Positions 59,204 through 64,000 of a stretch of DNA of 64,000 bases are shown here, piece by piece. The stretch's first letter is position 1, and every line of letters starts with the position of its first letter. The DNA is taken from positions 992,001 through 1,056,000 of the forward strand of contig JAQOTA010000065.1 of NCBI GenBank assembly GCA_029532415.1. The letters are read 5' to 3'. The translations under genes were made by a program, and so were the position numbers. This DNA comes from Marasmius tenuissimus. Its lineage: Eukaryota; Basidiomycota; Agaricomycetes; Agaricales; Marasmiaceae. Under the pieces are notes generated by a model. The model saw only the letters and a program-made list of their open reading frames with translations, was not told the DNA's origin and made no database searches.

Positions 59204-60394
59204 ATGACACTACTCTCCCGCTCTCTCCTCATCGCCTTCCTCGCCATCGCTCATCTGCATCATTGCTTGGCCGCCTCAAATTCGACGCGTCGCAGTCCAC
59301 ACGCAACCTCCCAACCCGTCAACGTCGATGGCCAACACAAATTCATTCCTCCCGGTCATGGCGATCTTCGAGGTCCCTGCCCAGGCCTAAACGCACTCGC
59401 CAACCACAACTATCTCCCCCACAACGGCGTCGCCACCGTAGAGCAGTTCATCTCCGCTACACACGATGTCTTCGGTATGGGCTTGGACCTAGGCACATTC
59501 CTCTCCCTCTTCGGATCACTCACTTCAGGCGACATCGCCACATTCTCCATCGGCGGTCCCCCTCCCTCCAACCTCCTACCCCCACTTCTCGGCCATCCAC
59601 TCGGCCTCCCCGGAAGCCACAACAAATACGAAACAGACGTCTCCCCCACCCGAGGCGACTTGTACCAAACAGGCGACAACTCCCGTCTCAACCTCACCCA
59701 ATTCAAAGCTCTCTACGACAAACAATCCGGCTTACCAGACTCTCAAGTCAACTACGACGTCCCGCTCCTAAACCAGTATCGCTACGAACGGTTCCACGAG
59801 AGCATACATTCCAATCCTTACTTCTTCAACGGCGTGTTCAGCGGTGTAGCCGTCCAACCCGCTGCGTACCTCTTCATCCAACGATTCATGGCGAACAGAT
59901 CTGTAGAACATGGGCCGGAGGGAATCCTCGATCGTCGGATTCTCAAATCCTTCTTCGGTGTCTCTGACGATTTCGTCTACCGTGCGGGGTGGGAACGCAT
60001 CCCGGAGAATTGGTACAAACGCGCTGAGGGCGACGATTACGATTTGTTGAAGTTCGGGCGTGAAGCTTCCCTTGCCGCCCTCGAGTATCCAATTTTCCTT
60101 TCTGTTGGGGGGAATACGGGGACGGTGGATTCCTTCACTGGAGTTTCTCCCGAGGATTTGACAGGTGGGGTGTTCAACGCGGCGACCTTGTTGGAGGGGG
60201 ATAATCTGTTATGTTTCATGGTGGAGGCGGCTGTTCAGTCTGTTACGCCGGATTTGGTGAAGGGTGTGGTTGGGGACGTGGTGGGAGCGATTCAACGGTT
60301 GAGGTCGGCGGTGAAGGGACGTGAGTGTCCGCCGTTGAAGGAGTTTGATACGCGCTTGTTGGAGAGGTTTCCGGGGTATGCGAGGAGGAAGTGA
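59204..60394 (+). CDS. heme-thiolate peroxidase (chloroperoxidase/UPO family)
   Basis: An intronless gene of 396 aa. Residues 1-24 form a signal peptide (MTLLSRSLLIAFLAIAHLHH onward). The proximal heme-binding Cys is Cys59 in GPCPGLNALANHNYLPHNG. Distal-pocket phrases are SHNKYETD, RGDLYQTGDN and RYERFHESIHSNPYFFNG. The C terminus includes SVGGNTGTVDSFTGV and ends LERFPGYARRK. N-glycosylation sequons such as NST and NRS are present. Compared with classical long peroxygenases it lacks the usual EHD order, so substrate and reaction type cannot be assigned. It is the intact reference copy among the three in this window. I chose 59204 because the upstream in-frame codons have no ATG. Confidence 0.9.
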   Translation: MTLLSRSLLIAFLAIAHLHHCLAASNSTRRSPHATSQPVNVDGQHKFIPPGHGDLRGPCPGLNALANHNYLPHNGVATVEQFISATHDVFGMGLDLGTFLSLFGSLTSGDIATFSIGGPPPSNLLPPLLGHPLGLPGSHNKYETDVSPTRGDLYQTGDNSRLNLTQFKALYDKQSGLPDSQVNYDVPLLNQYRYERFHESIHSNPYFFNGVFSGVAVQPAAYLFIQRFMANRSVEHGPEGILDRRILKSFFGVSDDFVYRAGWERIPENWYKRAEGDDYDLLKFGREASLAALEYPIFLSVGGNTGTVDSFTGVSPEDLTGGVFNAATLLEGDNLLCFMVEAAVQSVTPDLVKGVVGDVVGAIQRLRSAVKGRECPPLKEFDTRLLERFPGYARRK

Positions 60395-61066
60395 GTGTAA
60401 GCGTTATCGTACGTTTTTGGGGTTGGATGTGCGAGTTTTTCGAGTCATATCTCATTTCGTTCTCATTCGGTTTTTGTAAGTTATTCATCCCCTCAGTTGA
60501 ATACCACCGTCCTACATACCTCTCTCTCTCTCTATGTCATACCTACTCCTTATAACGGAATATCCAAACCCTGTAGTCGTGTACTTCGTCGTGGAACTGT
60601 TTGTGTACTATATATGTAGCTAATGCCAACACCTGCTGGCATTTTTGGAACGTAGACGGTGCAAAGTCGGCGCATCAGCTCATCGTTTGAAAAATCGATA
60701 TTCTGACCATACATAGTTGCTTTTTTGGGTCAATTGAACCATGGAATTCGGATTCTGGGAGGAGAAAATTGGCGCTGGAGCAAAGTCTTTGCCCACAAGC
60801 GCTTCTCGCTCCTTGTTTCCATTCAACCACCACGGTCCAACCCCATTTCAAAGCACACGAAAGGGTAATCCTCAGAGGCTCTGGTACATCCTCAGAAGTT
60901 CTCATAAACCTGAATTAGCCTCTTATAAAGTGTGCTGCTTTCTCTAGTACAGGTTTACCTAAGGCTCATAGTATTGAGCACTTCATTTTCTCGACTCTCC
61001 GCTCCTCCCAACTTGACAATCGGTCCGAATGCGTTGGCTTAATGTGGGACACGGTCAGCTTGCCAG
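60395..61066. other. region with duplicated fragment, no gene supported
   Basis: About 670 bp after the intact peroxidase. A block at about 60780-60850 resembles one at 61625-61720, both reading TTTGCC followed by a CTTCTCGCT(C/T)CTT phrase and TTCAAC(C/T)ACCA. This appears to be the left part of a segmental duplication that includes the ARD-like fragment at 61067. No complete gene is seen. Confidence 0.4.
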
Positions 61067-61347
61067 TGTGTCTTGTGATTCCACCAAAGTATGCTATTTC
61101 TTACTCGGGTGGTGCGCTCTGGCAAGCATCCAACTGTAAAGACACCTCGCTCGACTTCGGCGCGGTCTATATACTTTTCAGGGTGAGTCGCTCATCCGAA
61201 ACTCACGAGACCTGGTACCAGTCTTCATATGTACCGTAGGCTACGGATCCTGCCTGCGTTCACCTCATCGGAGAGGGATTGGACAAGCACCCCGCCAGGA
61301 TGGAGTATATGGGAAGTGCTCTCGACAACGCTGTGAACTTGGCCTAA
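61067..61347 (+). pseudogene. 3' fragment of the ARD-like gene (duplicate)
   Basis: Two exon-like pieces match the last two exons of the gene at 62126-63005. The first encodes LVIPPKYAISYSGGALWQAS and onward, with a GTGAGT donor at about 61181. The second runs from about 61240 to a TAA at 61345-61347 (ATDPACVHLIGEGLDKHP and onward). The two copies also match downstream of the stop. No first half of the gene is found before it. I read it as a 5'-truncated duplicate that may still be spliced but cannot encode a full protein. Confidence 0.65.
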
Positions 61348-61613
61348 TAATTAAAGTCTTGCGAATGAAATTGGAGGTATTGAATGTACAACAAAGCTCG
61401 AGTGTTTAACCCTACTAATCCGATTGTACAGAATGAAACAGATGACTATCATCCGTTCATTCCGTCCACCAATGGAACGACAAAGTCTCTGGCAGCTGAC
61501 AGAGGTCACTGGGTCAGATTTCTCAGCTAGTATCTGCTCGAGTTATCGAAAGGAGGTAAGCACATAGATTTTTCATTTATATATTGGAGGAAGAGGCAAA
61601 GTGCTGATGCACT

Positions 61614-62000
61614 GTGGCAGATGTGGCGCTGAAAGCACAAATGTTTGCCGCTTCTCGCTTCTTGCTTCCGTTCAACTACCATAAGACGACCGTTCAACCG
61701 TTCAGGTGGCAGCTGATCAGTTCTCCGATGACTAGTACGACTCGATACGCGACCCTAAGTATGGGCTTCAGTACCACGATCTCCATATTCCCCGCACTAG
61801 TCCTTTCAACTCAAAGAACGGACAAAACTGTCTCATTTTGTCTGACAATCAAGCTGCGCTGCCTTTCCGGACGATCAAAGAGTTGAACGACGCTTCAGAG
61901 CAGACCAGGAAGGTATCGCAGCTCGCTGTACCAATTCCACGATCGTGAGCAACATTCAACCTGTCCAATCTCTTCTAGGTAATGTTCCCGCTCAGACCCT
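61614..62000 (+). pseudogene. fragment of an unrecognised gene
   Basis: A frame running from about 61705 reads plausibly as protein (YGLQYHDLHIPRTSPF, then ILSDNQAALPFRTIKELND) but contains a TAG near 61729. Its upstream part (FAASRFLLPFNYHKT) is in a different frame. A weaker copy of the first part lies near 60780-60850. I do not know the family. It may be a broken gene or exons of one that I cannot join. Confidence 0.35.
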
Positions 62001-62125
62001 TTCGGATGCTCATTAACATGCCTGATAGCGACATGCATTCAACCACGGCGGGGTTTCAACGGCCCTCCAAGCCACCTCAAAAAGCTGAGAGATAAGACTT
62101 GCCCCGGTTCCCCATTGTCTTTGTC

Positions 62126-63005
62126 ATGCCTCTACAAGCGTACTATCGCGATTCGAATGCTGGGGACTTGAGTTTGCCTTTGGACTCTGGACGCCCCGTA
62201 TCAGAGGAGAAGCTGCGTGCTCTGGGGTTGAAGTGGTGGTCGGTGGAAGGGTCCCCGGACGAACGATTGAAGAGGTTCAAGGAGCTCTCCAAAAGCCTCG
62301 GGTTCGAGGATGGAGATTATGAGCACGTCTATGATCTGAGCAAACAGATTGGGTCGCCGTATGACGCTGCGATGGTGAACGTTTTGGTCTACATCTGGAA
62401 TACATCGTTGCTGAAGGTATCAATCCTTTTTCTTCATTCAATTCACCAGACGCCCCAAGACCTATTAAAGGCATGGGCACAGGAGTGCGTTACGCTCATT
62501 TTTTATGTTGTTTTTCTGCACGATTGACAAAACCCCTTGCTTTATAGAAGCCTATTTCCACATCCCATTATTGTCTTGTATCTCTGCGGTACTGTGTACA
62601 TCGACCTCAAAGGTAAGCACTGTCTTTGTTTTTGCCGTTGTCTTAAATGTGTCTTCTTATCGACCCATTGTTGACCAAGAACCCGGCACCAACTCCTTCA
62701 TCAGACTTGTAATCCCGCCAAAGTACGCTATCTCTTACCCGGCCGGCGCACTTTGGCAAGCATCCAGTCGCAAAGACACCCCGCTCGACTTCGCTGCTCG
62801 GATCATTTTCAAGGTGAATTGATCGCCCAAACAAGTTTGCGAACCTTGGGATTGTGATTGACCTTCACACGTGCTGTAGGCTACGGACCCTGCCTCCGTT
62901 CACCTCATCGGCGATGGATTGGACAAGCACCCCGCCAGGATGGAATATGCGCAAAGCCTTCTCAGCGGCGCTGTGAACTTGGCCCAAATCAAATCTTTCA
63001 AATGA
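62126..63005 (+). CDS. acireductone-dioxygenase-like cupin lacking metal ligands
   Basis: Five exons (62126-62416, 62450-62484, 62551-62612, 62680-62813 and 62880-63005) encode 215 aa. The start QAYYRDSNAGDLSLPLDSG and VSEEKLRALGL follow the acireductone dioxygenase (ARD) N terminus. The later part LYLCGTVYIDLK, SFIRLVIPPKYAISYPAGAL and the end HPARMEYAQSL align by pattern with ARD strands (RYxxxGxGYFDVR, WIRxxVxxGDLxxLPxGIYHRF). The ARD metal motif HxHxxxxE is replaced by LFPHPIIVLY, and the later His of YHRF is replaced (ALWQAS). If the homology is right, metal binding and methionine-salvage dioxygenase activity should be lost. All exon junctions are GT-AG and in phase, so the gene looks intact. 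A truncated copy lies upstream. Confidence 0.6.
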
Positions 63006-63485
63006 AAACCGGAATATCAATGTACAACAAGTTTGGGTGTTTGAGTCTAATTCGGTAGTACAGAATGAAACCGAACTATTTCTACGATCGTATGCGGCCC
63101 TCGATTCTCTCCTGCTGTCATGTATGAGATCGATCGATGTGAGCTTTCAAAACCTAGAGCCATCGGAGTAAGCGTATATTCTTCGGATCGTGGAAGAACG
63201 GATGGTCAGTGCCCAAACAGATGAGCACACCAGGGCAATCACTGGTTCAAAAACAATTCTTGCGGATGTGTTGAATGTCAGTGTCACAGGGAGGTATGTA
63301 TTGAACGTAGTATCCATTTAAAGAACTGGCGCACAATGTGCATACGGTTCAGTATCTTGCGGTAAGTAGTCCGCATTAGAACAAATATGGTGATCGTGAA
63401 AGGCTCGGGAGGAGAGGCTCAAAAGTCCTTGGAAGTAAAAAGAAAAAAAGGCCGAATTCCAACTCAAAAAAAAGGCAAGTTTGTA
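63006..63485. other. intergenic between ARD-like gene and third peroxidase
   Basis: About 480 bp. The first ~75 bp continue the similarity to the region downstream of the truncated ARD-like copy (TGTACAACAA and GTACAGAATGAAAC phrases). The rest is the 3' side of the minus-strand peroxidase. No gene seen. Confidence 0.5.
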
Positions 63486-64000
63486 TCACTTCCTCGTATA
63501 CCCTGGGAACTTCTCCAACAACTGCGTATTGAACTCCCCCAAAGCTGGGCAATTACGGCCCTTCATCGAAGACCTCAACCGTTCAAGCGCCCCCAACACA
63601 TCTCCACCCAATCCTATCAAGATATCCGGTGTGAGTGCCTGAATAGCAGCCTGCACAATAAAGCACAACAAGTTGTCACCCCGCAACAAGCTCGCCGCAT
63701 TGAGCACACCTCCTGTGAAATCCTCGAGAGACACTCCAGTGAAGGAATCTACCGTTCCTGTGTTACCCCCGACGGACAGGAAGATAGGGTACTCCAGTGC
63801 GGCGGCGAGAAGGTCGACGTTGAAGGGCTCTAACCCGTAGTCATCCCCCACGGAGCGTTTGTACCAGTTGTCTGGAATGCGTTCCCAGCCCTCCTGATAG
63901 ACAAAGTCCGAGGGAGTATCTCCGGAGACGGCGAAGAAAGATTTGAGAGTATGTCGATCGAGAATTCCCTCTGGATGTTCCGCAGACCTGTTCGCCATGA
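63486..64000 (-). CDS. heme-thiolate peroxidase, third copy, C-terminal part (cut by window end)
   Basis: The minus-strand frame enters from beyond 64000 and ends at 63486. It matches the other two copies from MANRSAEHPEGILDRHTLKSF to the end (LEKFPGYTRK), with the conserved SVGGNTGTVDSFTGVSLED segment. The C-terminal tail is open, unlike the frameshifted copy at 56.6 kb. A small insertion (SGDTPSDF) separates it from the others near the GWERIP motif. The heme-binding Cys region lies outside the window, so the gene is only partly seen. Confidence 0.88.
   Translation of the reverse strand, partial: MANRSAEHPEGILDRHTLKSFFAVSGDTPSDFVYQEGWERIPDNWYKRSVGDDYGLEPFNVDLLAAALEYPIFLSVGGNTGTVDSFTGVSLEDFTGGVLNAASLLRGDNLLCFIVQAAIQALTPDILIGLGGDVLGALERLRSSMKGRNCPALGEFNTQLLEKFPGYTRK

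Noticed and set aside
59068..59967. 299-codon plus-strand frame over the peroxidase gene
   Set aside because: Out-of-phase shadow of the intact peroxidase at 59204-60394; Arg/Pro-rich with no domain.
1..64000. CRISPR arrays, bacterial operons, prophage or virus-derived genes
   Set aside because: None seen; gene structure with many short introns is fungal throughout.

Overview
The window is nuclear DNA of a filamentous basidiomycete, most likely an Agaricomycete. Genes are split by many short GT-AG introns of about 47-75 bp. The recognisable genes are fungal (Rpo41, Set2, Rpa49, Utp10, Ish1/Msc1, a PAK-like kinase). Secreted heme-thiolate peroxidases, 2-oxoglutarate oxygenases and F-box genes add a typical Agaricomycete flavour. 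I could not run any search, so names rest on motifs and exon-by-exon translation. For the genes where I worked out every exon, the summed length is a whole number of codons.

Left third (1-26.7 kb), gene dense. The 3' end of a UTP10-like gene converges on a CRIB-domain protein kinase. After a gene-poor stretch come a small membrane protein, a palindromic MITE, and a locus of two divergent P-loop NTPase genes (one carrying a PD-(D/E)XK nuclease motif) with a decayed relative beside them. Next are a small Ser-rich protein, RPA49, SET2, a GNAT acetyltransferase and a secreted protein with seven Ish1 repeats.

Middle (26.7-49.6 kb), gene poor. It holds a tRNA-Val(AAC), a BAG-domain protein, a doubtful Cys-rich small gene, a 2OG-Fe(II) oxygenase whose HxD metal motif depends on a 6-nt microexon, an F-box protein, an F-box relic, a 516-bp TIR element, an SRPBCC protein with a 12-nt microexon, and a paralogue of the Ser-rich protein at 17 kb. 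Several multi-kb stretches show nothing I can support.

Right third (49.6-64 kb). Two ATP-synthase genes, the IF1 inhibitor and subunit h, are divergent across 122 bp. Mitochondrial RNA polymerase follows, so three mitochondrial genes lie together. The end is a secondary-metabolism-like cluster: three heme-thiolate peroxidase copies (one frameshifted near its C terminus, one cut by the window edge) and an acireductone-dioxygenase-like cupin that appears to have lost its metal ligands, next to a partial duplicate of itself.

Most unusual points: the NTPase/nuclease locus at 11.2-16.4 kb, the microexon that supplies the catalytic Asp of the 2OG enzyme, the ligand-less ARD-like gene, and a TIR element that seems to carry a promoter and a short first coding exon.
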